The notes: a model not told the origin generated them from the sequence alone. A DNA stretch of 64,000 nt from Streptomyces coeruleorubidus (GCF_028885415.1 NZ_CP118527.1:1116001-1180000), one strand, 5' to 3'. Positions 1 through 10,967 are shown, counted from the first letter of the stretch. Numbers and translations: made by a program.

Positions 1-1383
1 CAGCACGGTGGAGGCGTTCGGCCAGTCCGCGACCCAGTCGCCCCAGGTCAGGTCGTACTGGTTCTTCACGTTGTTGACGATGCTGAAGTAGTTGTTCTTG
101 TCGAGGGGGGAGATGTTCACGGTGATGCCGATCTTCGCGAGCGCGGTCTTCACGGCGTCCGCGAAGTGCTCCTGCGTGGGGATGTTCTCCACCGCCAGCG
201 ACATGGTGAGCTTCGGGTTGCCGCCCTGCTTCATCAGGGCCTTGGCCTTGGTGACGTCACCGGCGGGGTTGCTGCCGTAGAGGTTGAAGTCCTTGTGGCC
301 GTTGATGCCCGGGGCCAGCATCGTGGTCGCGTAGTCGCCGTAGACCGCACCGCCGAACGCGCCACGGACGGTGGTCTTGTCGACGGCGTACTCGATCGCC
401 TGGCGGACCTTGATGTTCTTGACCCGACCCGTGTTGATCGCCATGTAGTTGATGCCCGGAGCCGCCATCTTGTAGAAGCGCGACTTCAGCGACGGGTTGT
501 TGGCGAACGACGTCAGGTCGGAACCGGCGAGCGGGGTCTGCGTGATCGCGCTCTGGGCCGTGCCGGCGTCGGACTTGATCTGCTGGTCGATCGCGGACTG
601 GTCCTGCCCGAACTTCGCGTCGATCTCGTCGAGGTTCTGCTGGCGGATCGGGTCGGTCGACTGGCTCCAGTACTTGTTCTTGACGAAGACCAGTTCCTTG
701 TTCTTGTTGTACGACTTGATCATGTAGGGCCCGTCGGACCAGACGTGCAAGTCGTACGTGGCGCCCGTGTCGTGGGCCTTGGGCACCGCCGACCATCCGG
801 TCATCGTCGTCGTCTCGTTGAAGTCGGCGACCGGCTGGTTGAGCTGGAAGACGATCGTGTACTTGTCCGGCGTCCGGATCGAGTCCAGCTGCTTTCCCTT
901 GTAGGGGCCCTTGTACGAGGAGCCGCCGACCAGCCACTGACTGGCGTACGGCGGACCGCCGTTGATGTCCGGGGAGAAGGTGCGCTCGACGCCGTACTTG
1001 ACGTCCTGTGCGGTGACCTCCGTGCCGTCCTGCCACTTGACGCCGTGGCGCAGGTGGAAGGTCCACTGTGTGGCGCCCTTGGCGGGCGTTCCCGTGTCGG
1101 TGGCCAGGTCGCCGACCAGCTTGGGCTTGGCCCCCGTCTCGTCCCATCCGGTGAGGGTGCGGACGAGCTCGTAGTCCATGCTCGAACCCTCGGTGGTGTA
1201 CGTCCGCTGAGGGTCGATGTGGTTGTAGTCCGCGTCGTTGAGGATCGTCAGCGTGCCGCCCTTCGACGGGGAACCGCTGGCGCTGTTGCCGGAGGACCCT
1301 CCGCATGCGGTGGCTCCGAGGGCGATCACGACAGCGGTTGCCGTGAGAGCGACCGTGCGCGATCTGCGCGTGCTGCGCGTCAT
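1..1383 (-). CDS. Oligopeptide ABC transporter substrate-binding lipoprotein (family 5), partial
   Basis: Extracytoplasmic solute-binding protein that delivers peptides to the membrane permeases of an Opp/Dpp-type importer. The first 461 codons are in the window; the C-terminus lies beyond position 1. The N-terminus (MTRSTRRSRT, then a hydrophobic stretch ending ATACGG) is a lipoprotein signal with the likely lipidated cysteine near residue 27, followed by a Ser/Gly linker. The body has family-5 features (GGTLTILNDADYNHIDP, WTFHLRHGVKWQDG, AVDKTTVRGAFGG). The ATG is preceded by GGAG at a good distance. It lies downstream of a DppC-type permease on the same strand, so the operon continues to the left. 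Family assignment is firm; the substrate (peptide, nickel or sugar) is not readable. Confidence 0.93.
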   Translation of the reverse strand, partial: MTRSTRRSRTVALTATAVVIALGATACGGSSGNSASGSPSKGGTLTILNDADYNHIDPQRTYTTEGSSMDYELVRTLTGWDETGAKPKLVGDLATDTGTPAKGATQWTFHLRHGVKWQDGTEVTAQDVKYGVERTFSPDINGGPPYASQWLVGGSSYKGPYKGKQLDSIRTPDKYTIVFQLNQPVADFNETTTMTGWSAVPKAHDTGATYDLHVWSDGPYMIKSYNKNKELVFVKNKYWSQSTDPIRQQNLDEIDAKFGQDQSAIDQQIKSDAGTAQSAITQTPLAGSDLTSFANNPSLKSRFYKMAAPGINYMAINTGRVKNIKVRQAIEYAVDKTTVRGAFGGAVYGDYATTMLAPGINGHKDFNLYGSNPAGDVTKAKALMKQGGNPKLTMSLAVENIPTQEHFADAVKTALAKIGITVNISPLDKNNYFSIVNNVKNQYDLTWGDWVADWPNASTVL

Positions 1384-1412
1384 TGAGGAAACTCCGTTTC
1401 TTGCTACGGGCT

Positions 1413-1436
1413 CGGCGGTCGTTCGTGGGACCGCCG
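1413..1436 (-). other. Stem-loop between permease and binding-protein genes
   Basis: Perfect 8-bp inverted repeat (CGGCGGTC / GACCGCCG, 8-nt loop) in the 77-bp gap between the permease stop and the binding-protein start. In transport operons such a hairpin often protects the binding-protein mRNA or attenuates transcription, so that the binding protein can be made in excess. That role is inferred here. Confidence 0.45.
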
Positions 1437-1460
1437 GGCCGACACTCGGGGGGTGGCTTG

Positions 1461-2492
1461 TCAGCCGCGCCGGGCGCGGGGATCCAGGGCGTCCCGGACG
1501 CCGTCCCCGAGGAGGTTGAGCGCCAGGACCAGCAGGAAGAGCAGGACGCCGGGTACGAAGAGGTACATCGGGTCCTGGAGGAAGAACTGGGAGGCGTCGG
1601 ACAGCAGGGCTCCCCAGTCGGGGTTGGGCGGGATGACGCCGACGCCCAGGTACGACAGGGCCGCCTCGGTGGTGATGTTCTGCGGGACGGCGAGAGCGAA
1701 GGAGATCAGGATCGGCGCCCACAGGTTGGGCAGCAGCTGCCGGAAGAGGATGTGCCGCCGGCCGGCGCTCATCAGCCGCGCGGCGTCGACGAACTCCCGC
1801 TCGCGCAGGGACAGCACCTGTCCGCGCACCAGACGGGCGGTGTACGCCCAGGCGAAGACGGCGATGTTGAGGACCAGGACGAGCAGCCGGAGGTTCTCGT
1901 CGGTGCCGCCGTGGGTGTTGGTCTGCAGCGCGTTCTGGATCACCGGGGTGAGCGCGATGATGAACAGCAGTTGCGGGAACGCCAGCATCACGTCCATGAC
2001 CCGGGACAGCAGGGAGTCGACCCAGCCGCCGAAGTAGCCGGCCGCGAGCCCCGCCACGACACCGACCGCGGTGGACAGCGCGGCCGAGGCGAAGCCCACG
2101 TAGAGGGAGGTGCGCAGGCCGTAGACGATGCGGGCGAACAGGTCGTAGCCGGTGCCCGGTTCGACGCCGAGGAGGTGCTGGGCGCTGATGCCGCCCAGCG
2201 ATCCGTAGGGGAAGTTGCCCGTGTCGGGGTTGATCGCCTTGTTGTCGGGGGTGATCGGCCCCCAGCTGGTCAGCGCGGTGAGGACCGGCGCGAGCAGCGC
2301 GATCGCGATGAACAGGAGGGTGGCCGCCAGGGCGGCCGTGGTGACCTTGTCCCGCCGGATCCGCTTCCAGGCCATGCGGGCCGGTGAGCGGCCGGCGACG
2401 ACCGTGCCGCCGGGTCTGGAGTCCTGCGTCGGCGGCTCGGTCAGCAGCGCGGTGCCGCCGCCGGCGTCGGCCGGCTGGTGTTGCGTGGTCAT
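1461..2492 (-). CDS. Oligopeptide ABC transporter permease (DppC/OppC type)
   Basis: Inner-membrane permease of the peptide importer, 343 aa from the chosen ATG (MTTQHQPADA). A cytoplasmic N-terminal tail leads to a first membrane helix (about residues 38-62), the periplasmic loop typical of OppC proteins, and several further helices. The EAA-type loop that contacts the ATPase is visible as DAARLMSAGRRHILFRQLLP. The C-terminus (LNLLGDGVRDALDPR) is diagnostic for the DppC/OppC subfamily. A longer frame opens upstream to 2579, but family length and the absence of conserved residues there favour this start. The partner DppB is not upstream, so the order is DppC, binding protein, then presumably DppB and the ATPases beyond the window. 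Confidence 0.92.
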   Translation of the reverse strand: MTTQHQPADAGGGTALLTEPPTQDSRPGGTVVAGRSPARMAWKRIRRDKVTTAALAATLLFIAIALLAPVLTALTSWGPITPDNKAINPDTGNFPYGSLGGISAQHLLGVEPGTGYDLFARIVYGLRTSLYVGFASAALSTAVGVVAGLAAGYFGGWVDSLLSRVMDVMLAFPQLLFIIALTPVIQNALQTNTHGGTDENLRLLVLVLNIAVFAWAYTARLVRGQVLSLREREFVDAARLMSAGRRHILFRQLLPNLWAPILISFALAVPQNITTEAALSYLGVGVIPPNPDWGALLSDASQFFLQDPMYLFVPGVLLFLLVLALNLLGDGVRDALDPRARRG

Positions 2493-2798
2493 CGTACGGA
2501 CATCCCGGATCTGCCCCTGAGGCAAGGAAATTGAGTGGCGGTCGCAATCACCGCCGTGAGACTCTGCGGACTTTCGCAATGCCGTGCGAGTCCGGTCAAG
2601 CCGAGCAGGGGCCGGAAAAGGGATTGTTTGCGGTCATGGAAAAGTGTTGACGAGAGTGGGGAATGCGATTACCCGCCGCGTGAAGGAGTGCGGGAGATTC
2701 CTTGGGCAGTGATTGGCGATGGGGCCGTGGACGTTTCCTTTTGCTTTTCCCTCGGAATCGCCCGCGCCGGGTAAAGAGCAGGAACGGACAGCTCGGCG
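2493..2798. other. Intergenic region upstream of the peptide-transporter operon
   Basis: About 300 bases between the permease start and the stop of the kinase-Nudix gene. It is richer in A/T runs (for example around 2610-2650 and 2735-2760) than the flanking coding DNA, as expected for a promoter region of the leftward operon. No clear -35/-10 pair, operator or small gene could be supported. Confidence 0.4.
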
Positions 2799-3842
2799 TC
2801 AGCCGACCGGCACCCCGGCTTCCAGATAGAACGCCGCTCCGCGTTCGCGTGCCCGCAGTGCCCAGCGCAGCCGCTCGTAGCGCACCGGGGGCAGCAGGTC
2901 GGCGGCCTCCTCCTCGGTGACGAACCGCCAGTCGCGCAGCTCCGGCCCGGGCAGCAGCAGCCGTCCGGCCTCCGTGGAGTCGAGGGTGCCGCCGTCGAAG
3001 AGGAGCCGCAGTCCGCCGAACCCGGGGGGCGAGGGGCGCTCCCAGTCGACGACGAGCAGGCTCGGCACCTCGTCGAGGTGGATGCCGGTCTCCTCGGCGA
3101 CCTCTCGCACACCGGCGCGTGCGGGCGCCTCACCGGGTTCGACGACCCCGCCGGGGAACTCCCAGCCGGCCTTGTAGGTGGGGTCGACGAGCAGCACCCG
3201 GTCCTGCTCGTCGAAGAGGAGCACACCGGCGGCGAGTGTCTCGGCGGTGGGCTCGGGCGTCTGCACGATGTCGCAGACGGGCACGGAGCCGCTGCTGACG
3301 GCCTCGGCGATCCGGGCGGCGGTCTCGTAGGGCGTGAGGTCGCTGGTGTCGACCGGGTGGGCGTCGGCGGTGAGCCAGGAGGCGAGGGCGGCCCGGTAGG
3401 GCTCGATGTGCTCGAAGGACCACTGGCGTATTCGTATCTCGCCGTCGGGCAGGTCCCGCGGGACCTCGCGGCCCGCTATCCGCTCCCGCAGTATCGTTTC
3501 GGCCGGAGCGAGCAGGATGTGACTGACCGGAATCCTGCGGGCGGCCAGGCCGCCGAAGATCTCGTCGCGGTACTCCTGGCGCAGCAGCGTCATGGGGACC
3601 ACCAGGGTCCCGCCGAGCTCGGCGAGCATCGCGGCCGCCGTGTCGATCACGAGCCGTCGCCAGATCGGCAGGTCCTGGAAGTCGCCGACCTCGGCGAGGT
3701 GTTTGGGCGGCAGCAGATACCGGAGCGCTCCGCCGATGACCTCGGGGTCGAAGAGCGTGCTGTTCGGGATCAGTTCGATCAGTTCCTGTGCGGTGGTGGT
3801 CTTCCCCGCACCGAACGCGCCGTTGATCCAGACGACGGTCAC
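2799..3842 (-). CDS. Fusion of P-loop kinase-like ATPase and Nudix hydrolase
   Basis: A two-domain protein of 347 aa. Residues 1 to about 190 form an AAA/AK-like P-loop domain with Walker A GAFGAGKTTTA (about 8-18) and a lid-like region rich in Arg (ILRERIAGREVPRDLP). Residues about 205-347 form a Nudix domain with a complete Nudix box (GVVEPGE, then REVAEETGI), which binds the Mg2+ needed to cleave nucleoside-diphosphate-linked substrates. Both active sites look intact. Similar fusions occur in Streptomyces, but the physiological substrate is unknown; a nucleotide-like metabolite is inferred from the Nudix half. It is monocistronic by appearance, with the peptide transporter 300 bp downstream. 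Confidence 0.88.
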   Translation of the reverse strand: MTVVWINGAFGAGKTTTAQELIELIPNSTLFDPEVIGGALRYLLPPKHLAEVGDFQDLPIWRRLVIDTAAAMLAELGGTLVVPMTLLRQEYRDEIFGGLAARRIPVSHILLAPAETILRERIAGREVPRDLPDGEIRIRQWSFEHIEPYRAALASWLTADAHPVDTSDLTPYETAARIAEAVSSGSVPVCDIVQTPEPTAETLAAGVLLFDEQDRVLLVDPTYKAGWEFPGGVVEPGEAPARAGVREVAEETGIHLDEVPSLLVVDWERPSPPGFGGLRLLFDGGTLDSTEAGRLLLPGPELRDWRFVTEEEAADLLPPVRYERLRWALRARERGAAFYLEAGVPVG

Positions 3843-3925
3843 AGGTCCCCCTCTTCTGTTGGCCCCCTGAGGCTTGCCCGCTCCACCCTGCCACGGAAAC
3901 CAGCCGCAGTTGAGGGCGCATGACG

Positions 3926-3965
3926 ACGGCGCCGGCGCCCCCTTGTTCGGGAGCGCCGGCGCCGT
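3926..3965 (-). terminator. Hairpin terminator after the small secreted protein gene
   Basis: Perfect 13-bp inverted repeat ACGGCGCCGGCGC / GCGCCGGCGCCGT with a 14-nt loop, about 20 bases past the leftward gene that ends at 3987. There is no U-tract, as is usual for Streptomyces terminators. Confidence 0.65.
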
Positions 3966-3986
3966 GGGCCGGTGACGGGCGGACCG

Positions 3987-4187
3987 TCAGCCCTTCTCCT
4001 TCTTCTGCGCGCCGTCCTCCCTGTCCAGGGACAGGCTGTCCTCGGCGACGGTGTCGGGGAGGGTGCGGAGGGTCTCGTCCACGCTGAGGGAGCCGAGGCC
4101 GTCTCCGAGGGCGTGCGACGGGGTGACCGCCGCGACGACGAATCCGGTGGCGAGGGAGGCGATGGCGAGCATGCTGCGCTTCTTCAT
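3987..4187 (-). CDS. Small secreted protein of unknown function
   Basis: Predicted 66-aa exported peptide. From the ATG at 4187 it begins MKKRSMLAIASLATGFVVAA, a clear signal peptide with likely cleavage after SHA near residue 26. The mature part is about 40 aa, acidic in the middle (VDETLRTLPD, EDSLSLDRED) and lysine-rich at the end (QKKEKG). There are no cysteines or known domain. A longer GTG start at 4226 would place charged residues before the signal and is less likely. Function is not recognisable. Confidence 0.6.
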   Translation of the reverse strand: MKKRSMLAIASLATGFVVAAVTPSHALGDGLGSLSVDETLRTLPDTVAEDSLSLDREDGAQKKEKG

Positions 4188-4254
4188 GCCCGACTCAACT
4201 GCCGGACCCGTCGCGGGGTCACGCACCCGGACCCGACCGGGCGAAGCACGGGCT

Positions 4255-4491
4255 TCACACCAGGTCGTCGTCCGGGTCGGTGCCCCAGGCGCCGGGGCCG
4301 CCGCCGCGCCATTCGATCAGGCCGGACGCCGCCACGTAGGCCTCGTCCGCGTCCTCGATCCCCGCCCGCCGCAGGAACTCGGCGACGTCCAGCAGCCCGT
4401 ACGCGATCCCGAGGAACCGGTCGTCCACGCGCACCCGCCGGCCACCGTCCGTGGCGGGCGGGTAGACCACGACGGGTTTCACGGACGCCAT
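4255..4491 (-). CDS. Hypothetical protein, 78 aa
   Basis: Short acidic protein starting MASVKPVVVYPPATDGG, with a central helix-like segment (FLGIAYGLLDVAEFLRRAG) and a Gly/Asp-rich tail (GGGPGAWGTDPDDDLV). It resembles a conserved Streptomyces hypothetical protein rather than a chance frame: the codon usage has the expected G/C third positions, and the tail sits right before the stop without repeats. A longer frame upstream to 4653 is Arg-rich and probably non-coding. No domain or function is recognised. Confidence 0.55.
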   Translation of the reverse strand: MASVKPVVVYPPATDGGRRVRVDDRFLGIAYGLLDVAEFLRRAGIEDADEAYVAASGLIEWRGGGPGAWGTDPDDDLV

Positions 4492-4541
4492 GGCACCAGG
4501 GTGCGCGGGAACGGCGCCGGACGCTCGCCGGAGTAGGCCGT

Positions 4542-4817
4542 TCAGCTCGCCTTCTGGGTCTGCCGGAATTCGTGGACGTCGGCGGTGAGGGTGCCGTCGT
4601 GCTGCTCGTAGTGGGACAGGGCGAGGCCCAGACCGAAGAAGGTGGGTGCCCATTCGCCGACGAAGATGCCCCAGCGGTCGGCACGGGCGAGGCCGGTGCC
4701 CGGTTCCATCTTCATGGAGCCCATCCAGGCGACGACGCTGAGGCCGACGGACGCCATGGCGGCCATGTAGGCGTGTTCGCTGCGAACGCCCTTCTCGTGC
4801 ATCTTCTTGATGATCAT
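4542..4817 (-). CDS. Small membrane protein, 91 aa
   Basis: Begins MIIKKMHEKGVRSEHAYMAA with GGAG about 7 bases upstream. Two hydrophobic segments are visible (about residues 18-35, AAMASVGLSVVAWMGSM, and about 50-66, IFVGEWAPTFFGLGLAL), followed by a soluble tail ending RQTQKAS. The topology would put both termini on the same side. It lies on the same strand and just downstream of the UvrA-like gene, but a strong hairpin at 4915-4952 separates them, so it is probably transcribed on its own. Function unknown. Confidence 0.65.
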   Translation of the reverse strand: MIIKKMHEKGVRSEHAYMAAMASVGLSVVAWMGSMKMEPGTGLARADRWGIFVGEWAPTFFGLGLALSHYEQHDGTLTADVHEFRQTQKAS

Positions 4818-4914
4818 CAGCGGCTCCGTTCTGTGGGGGGTGCTCAGGAGACGGAGTGCCCTCGGAGCGTGCCGTTATTCGACCGTTTTGCGGCTTATCT
4901 ACAGATTGGCCTGA

Positions 4915-4952
4915 GGTCCCCTGGAGCGGCCGCGAGGCCGTTCCAGGGGACC
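4915..4952 (-). terminator. Strong hairpin terminator after the UvrA-like gene
   Basis: 17-bp stem with one mismatch (GGTCCCCTGGAGCGGCC / GGCCGTTCCAGGGGACC) and a GCGA tetraloop, beginning 5 bases past the stop codon of the leftward UvrA-like gene. Confidence 0.8.
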
Positions 4953-4956
4953 CGCG

Positions 4957-7350
<2,394 letters not shown>

Positions 7351-7476
7351 CGGTCTCCATCTGTCGGGCGGGGCTGCCGCGGTCGGACGATCTTGCTTCC
7401 CCCCGTCGGCCCGGAGGTCCGGCGCGGGGGGATCTGCTGTTGCGTGTGGATCTGCAGGCCGGCCGCTACCACGCCG

Positions 7477-7896
7477 TCACGGCTTCCGCTGCTGGATGCG
7501 GACCATGTTGCCCGCGGGGTCGCGGAAGGCGCAGTCGCGAACGCCGTACGGCTGGTCCACGGGCTCCTGGACCACCTCGGCGTCGCGCGCCTGCACCCGC
7601 TCGAAGGTGGCGTCGACGTCGGGGGTGGCCAGGACGATGCCGGCGTAGGTGCCCTTGGCCATCATCTCGGCGATGGTCCTGCGCTCGTCCTCGGTGACGC
7701 CGGGGTCGGCGGCCGGCGGATGCAGCACGATGTTCGTGCCGGGCTGGCCGACGGGGCCGACCGTGATCCAGCGCATCCCCTCGTATCCCACGTCGCCCCG
7801 GACTTCGAAGCCGAGGGTGTCGCGGTAGAACGCCAGGGCGGCGTCCGGGTCGTCGTGCGGAAGGAAGCTGGCGTGAATGGTGAGGTCCATGGCCAT
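7477..7896 (-). CDS. VOC (glyoxalase/bleomycin-resistance fold) protein
   Basis: About 139-aa single-domain VOC protein with paired beta-alpha-beta modules. The first starts MDLTIHASFLPHDDPDAALAFYRDTLGF, the second has IVLATPDVDATFERVQARDAEVVQEP and ends FRDPAGNMVRIQQ. Metal ligands typical of the fold (His near residue 8, a Glu/Gln in the C-terminal strand) are plausible. Two in-frame ATGs (7896, 7890) compete. The start lies 5 bases inside or next to the stop of the AraC gene, so the two are translationally coupled. AraC-VOC pairs usually form a small sensing and detoxification module; the ligand is unknown. Confidence 0.85.
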   Translation of the reverse strand: MAMDLTIHASFLPHDDPDAALAFYRDTLGFEVRGDVGYEGMRWITVGPVGQPGTNIVLHPPAADPGVTEDERRTIAEMMAKGTYAGIVLATPDVDATFERVQARDAEVVQEPVDQPYGVRDCAFRDPAGNMVRIQQRKP

Positions 7897-7900
7897 CACG

Positions 7901-8374
<474 letters not shown>

Positions 8375-8465
8375 TCGGGCGCTTTCCGAGAGGAAACCCG
8401 GTATCCCGGACCGGCCGGCTGGTGCGTGGTGTCATAGGCATGCCGGTCCGGGAAAAGCGAGAGGC

Positions 8466-8607
8466 GGCGGGGAAGCGTTCGGTGGGCTTCTCCAGGAGCC
8501 GGGCGGAGGCGGCGCGCTGCGGCGGCCGCGGCTCGGTCCGGCCGGCCTCCCAGTTCCCGACCGCCTCACGGCGCGTGTCGAGCCTTCGCGACCTGGGCCT
8601 GGCTCAG
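8466..8607 (-). pseudogene. Frameshifted relic of a Tap-like XRE helix-turn-helix gene
   Basis: Reading leftward, one frame gives LSQAQVAKA and, after a small deletion near 8578, another frame gives LDTRREAVGNWEAGRTEPR followed by PPQRAASARLLEKP. Joined, these match the N-terminal XRE-type helix-turn-helix found in telomere-associated (Tap) and other plasmid or integrative-element proteins of Streptomyces. Only about 47 codons survive, with no start codon and no downstream domain. It lies in the 250-bp gap between the AraC and sigma-factor genes. The similarity is from memory of the family and needs a search. Confidence 0.6.
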
Positions 8608-8625
8608 CCCGGCAGCCGGCTCAGG

Positions 8626-9564
8626 TCACCATGCGTCGATGACCGGCGCTTCGGGATCGCGCTGCCGCCAGACCTCATTGAGACGCGCGAGCCGGTGTGC
8701 GGCGGCGATGCCGCGCAGGGACGCGACCTTGCCGTCGCTGACTTCGAACGCCACGGCGCCCACGACCCGGCCGTCGACCACGGCGAGGACGGCCGGGGAG
8801 CCGTTGACCAGCGCGATATGCATCGCGGGCGAGCCGCCGGCCAGCCGCCGCTTCGCCGGCGTGGGCTTGAAGCCGGCCCGCACGTAGGAGGCGACGCGCT
8901 CGCGCGTCTTGTACCGCAACAGACGCCTGGCCAGTCCGGCGCCGTCCGAGACCGCGGTCACGTCGGCGGTGAGCATGGCCACCAGCCGTTCGGTGCGTCC
9001 CGACGTGGCGGCGGCGAGGAACTCCTCGACGATCCGGCGCGCGGACGCGGGGTTCACCTCGCCGCCGCCACGGCGCTCGGCGGCGACCCGGCGTCGGGCG
9101 CGGTGGACATGCTGCTGGCTCGCGGACTCGGTGATGTCGAGGATCCGGGCGATCTCGGCATGGGGGTAGGAGAAGGCCTCGCGCAGGACGTAAGCGGCCC
9201 TCTCGACCGGTGAGAGGCGCTCCATGAGGGTCAGGACGGCCAAGGACACCGATTCGCGCTGCTCGAAGGTATCGGCAGGGCCGAGCATCGGGTCCCCGTC
9301 GAGGAGCGGCTCGGGCAGCCAGTCTCCGACAGCGCGTTCATGGAGCGCCTGCGCCGAGCGGAGCCGGTCGAGACAGAGATTGGTGACGACCTTGGTCAAC
9401 CACGCCTCCGGCACCTCGATACGTTCCCGGTCCGCGGCCTGCCAGCGCAGGAACGTGTCCTGCACGGCGTCCTCGGCGTCGGCGGCCGAGCCGAGCAGAC
9501 GGTACGCGAGCGAGGCCAGCCGGCCCCGGCCGGCCTCGAACCGATCGACGGCTGCGCTGTCCAT
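8626..9564 (-). CDS. ECF sigma factor of the SigJ/ECF41 type with SnoaL-like C-terminal domain
   Basis: 312-aa extracytoplasmic-function sigma factor. Region 2 (about residues 8-75) contains YRLLGSAADAEDAVQDTFLRW and the DNA-melting part; region 4 (about 110-165) contains LSPVERAAYVLREAF and HAEIARILDITESASQQHVHRARRRV. A WLPEP motif (about 81-86) in the linker and a SnoaL/NTF2-like C-terminal domain (about 180-300) are hallmarks of ECF41, in which the C-terminal domain modulates activity instead of an anti-sigma factor. The usual C-terminal NPDKL motif is not evident. The NDH-2-like flavoprotein gene ends 10 bases upstream, so the two probably form one operon, as ECF41 genes commonly sit beside oxidoreductases. 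Confidence 0.92.
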   Translation of the reverse strand: MDSAAVDRFEAGRGRLASLAYRLLGSAADAEDAVQDTFLRWQAADRERIEVPEAWLTKVVTNLCLDRLRSAQALHERAVGDWLPEPLLDGDPMLGPADTFEQRESVSLAVLTLMERLSPVERAAYVLREAFSYPHAEIARILDITESASQQHVHRARRRVAAERRGGGEVNPASARRIVEEFLAAATSGRTERLVAMLTADVTAVSDGAGLARRLLRYKTRERVASYVRAGFKPTPAKRRLAGGSPAMHIALVNGSPAVLAVVDGRVVGAVAFEVSDGKVASLRGIAAAHRLARLNEVWRQRDPEAPVIDAW

Positions 9565-9574
9565 GCGGAGCAGC

Positions 9575-10765
9575 CTATGCCGCGACCCTCACGCCGGCCG
9601 GGCCAGGCGCGGTGGCCAGGCGGCGTTTGCGCTTCGGCATGCCGAAGGTCGGGTGGGCGATGCCCCACCCGGCCCCCTTGAGCACGCCCGACTTGAGCCG
9701 CGCGGCGGTCCGCCCGCCCAGGTACCAGGACTTCGACCGGGCGTGTGCGTCCACCATCTGGAAGATCGCGTCCCGCCGCCCGAGGCTGATGTGGTTGCCG
9801 TGGTACTTCAGCCCGGTGGTCGGGACCTTGCCGCCCGTCAGGCGCGCGATGATCGCGGAGGTCGCCTGCATGTTGGTGTAGCCGGCCGAGGCGCAGGACA
9901 TCGGCAGCGGCCGGCCGTTCTCGCCGATCGCGTAGGCGCAGTCACCGGCGGCGTAGACGTCCGGGTGCGAGACCGAGCGCATGGTGCGGTCGACGACGAT
10001 CTGGCCGGTCTCGGCGACCTCCAGGCCGCTGGCGGCCGCGATGGGGTGCACGGCGAACCCGGCCGACCACACGGTCACGACCGCCGGGATGGACCTGCCG
10101 TCGGCGGCGATCGCCCGTGTCGGCTCGACGGCTTCGATGCCGGTGTACTCGTGGACGGTGATGCCGAGCCGGTCGAAGGCCTGGCGCAGGTGACGACGGG
10201 CCTTCGGGGAGAGCCAGGCGCCCAGCTCGCCGCGGGCGGCGAGCGCGACCGAGAGGTCGGGCCGGGACTCGGCGAACTCGGTGGCGGTCTCGATGCCGGT
10301 CAGCCCCTCACCGACGACCAGCACCGTGCCGCCCCCGCCCAGGCCGGCCAGGCGCTCGCGCAGACGCAGCGCCGAGGACCGGCCGGTCACATCGAAGGCG
10401 TACTCGGCCACGCCCGGGACGTCATGGTGGGCCACGGAGCTGCCGAGCGCGTAGAGAAGCGTGTCGTACGCGAGCTCGCCGTCACCGTCCTCGCCGGTCA
10501 CGGCGACGGTCCTGCGCTCGGGGTCGACGCCGGTGACGCGCCCCAGACGCAGCCGCACCCCGGTGCCCGCGAATATGTCGGCGAGCTTGCGGAACGCGAG
10601 GTCCTGGCCGATCGCGAGCTGGTGGAGCCGCATCCGCTCGACGAAGTCGGGCACGGCGTTGACGACGGTGATCTCGGTGTCGGCGGAGGAGAGCCGACGG
10701 GCCAGGTTTCCGGCGGCGAAGGCCCCGGCGTATCCGGCGCCGAGTACGACGATGCGGTGCTTCAT
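9575..10765 (-). CDS. NDH-2-like FAD/NAD(P)-dependent oxidoreductase
   Basis: 396-aa flavoprotein with an FAD-binding Rossmann motif at the start (VVLGAGYAGAFAAGNLA, about residues 6-22), an NAD(P)H motif (VLVVGEGLTGIETATEFAE, about 155-173) and the second FAD motif (VSHPDVYAAGDCAYA, about 280-294). This pattern fits type II NADH dehydrogenases and related carotenoid/quinone reductases. The tail is basic (MPKRKRRL) and may touch the membrane. ATG 10765 has AGGAG 7 bases upstream; a longer upstream frame has no conserved sequence. It precedes the ECF41-like sigma gene by 10 bases and is probably co-transcribed with it; it is a likely sigma target. The exact electron acceptor is unknown. Confidence 0.9.
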   Translation of the reverse strand: MKHRIVVLGAGYAGAFAAGNLARRLSSADTEITVVNAVPDFVERMRLHQLAIGQDLAFRKLADIFAGTGVRLRLGRVTGVDPERRTVAVTGEDGDGELAYDTLLYALGSSVAHHDVPGVAEYAFDVTGRSSALRLRERLAGLGGGGTVLVVGEGLTGIETATEFAESRPDLSVALAARGELGAWLSPKARRHLRQAFDRLGITVHEYTGIEAVEPTRAIAADGRSIPAVVTVWSAGFAVHPIAAASGLEVAETGQIVVDRTMRSVSHPDVYAAGDCAYAIGENGRPLPMSCASAGYTNMQATSAIIARLTGGKVPTTGLKYHGNHISLGRRDAIFQMVDAHARSKSWYLGGRTAARLKSGVLKGAGWGIAHPTFGMPKRKRRLATAPGPAGVRVAA

Positions 10766-10930
10766 GGCGTTGCTCCTGTCTCGTTCGCGTGCCCCTTGGA
10801 CGAGACGGCGCCCCGATTGCTGACAGGAGCTGGGTGTGACGCGGGTCACTGAACCAAGACGAGCGGCCGAGCCTCCTCCGGCACAGCTGCTGCACGCTTG
10901 CCGGCGTCGCCCTGTCTCGGGTGCGCCACG

Positions 10931-10967
10931 GGTTGTTCGGGGTGCTGGAGCAGGTTCCCGAACAACC
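10931..10967. promoter_or_regulatory. 11-bp perfect inverted repeat in the NDH/secreted-protein intergenic region
   Basis: GGTTGTTCGGG and CCCGAACAACC separated by 15 bases, within the 330-bp divergent gap between the flavoprotein (start 10765) and the secreted-protein gene (start 11096). It could be an operator or an RNA hairpin in a leader. Nothing else in this gap (10766-11095) was recognisable as a gene. Confidence 0.5.

Noticed and set aside
2535..2774. A 79-codon + strand frame upstream of the peptide permease
   Set aside because: No ribosome site, no motif, and it overlaps the permease start region on the other strand.
10800..10860. An ECF41-type promoter (TGTCACA with CGTC) upstream of the flavoprotein
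   Set aside because: A CGTCACA string is present but the spacing to CGTC does not fit the known 16-18-base spacer.
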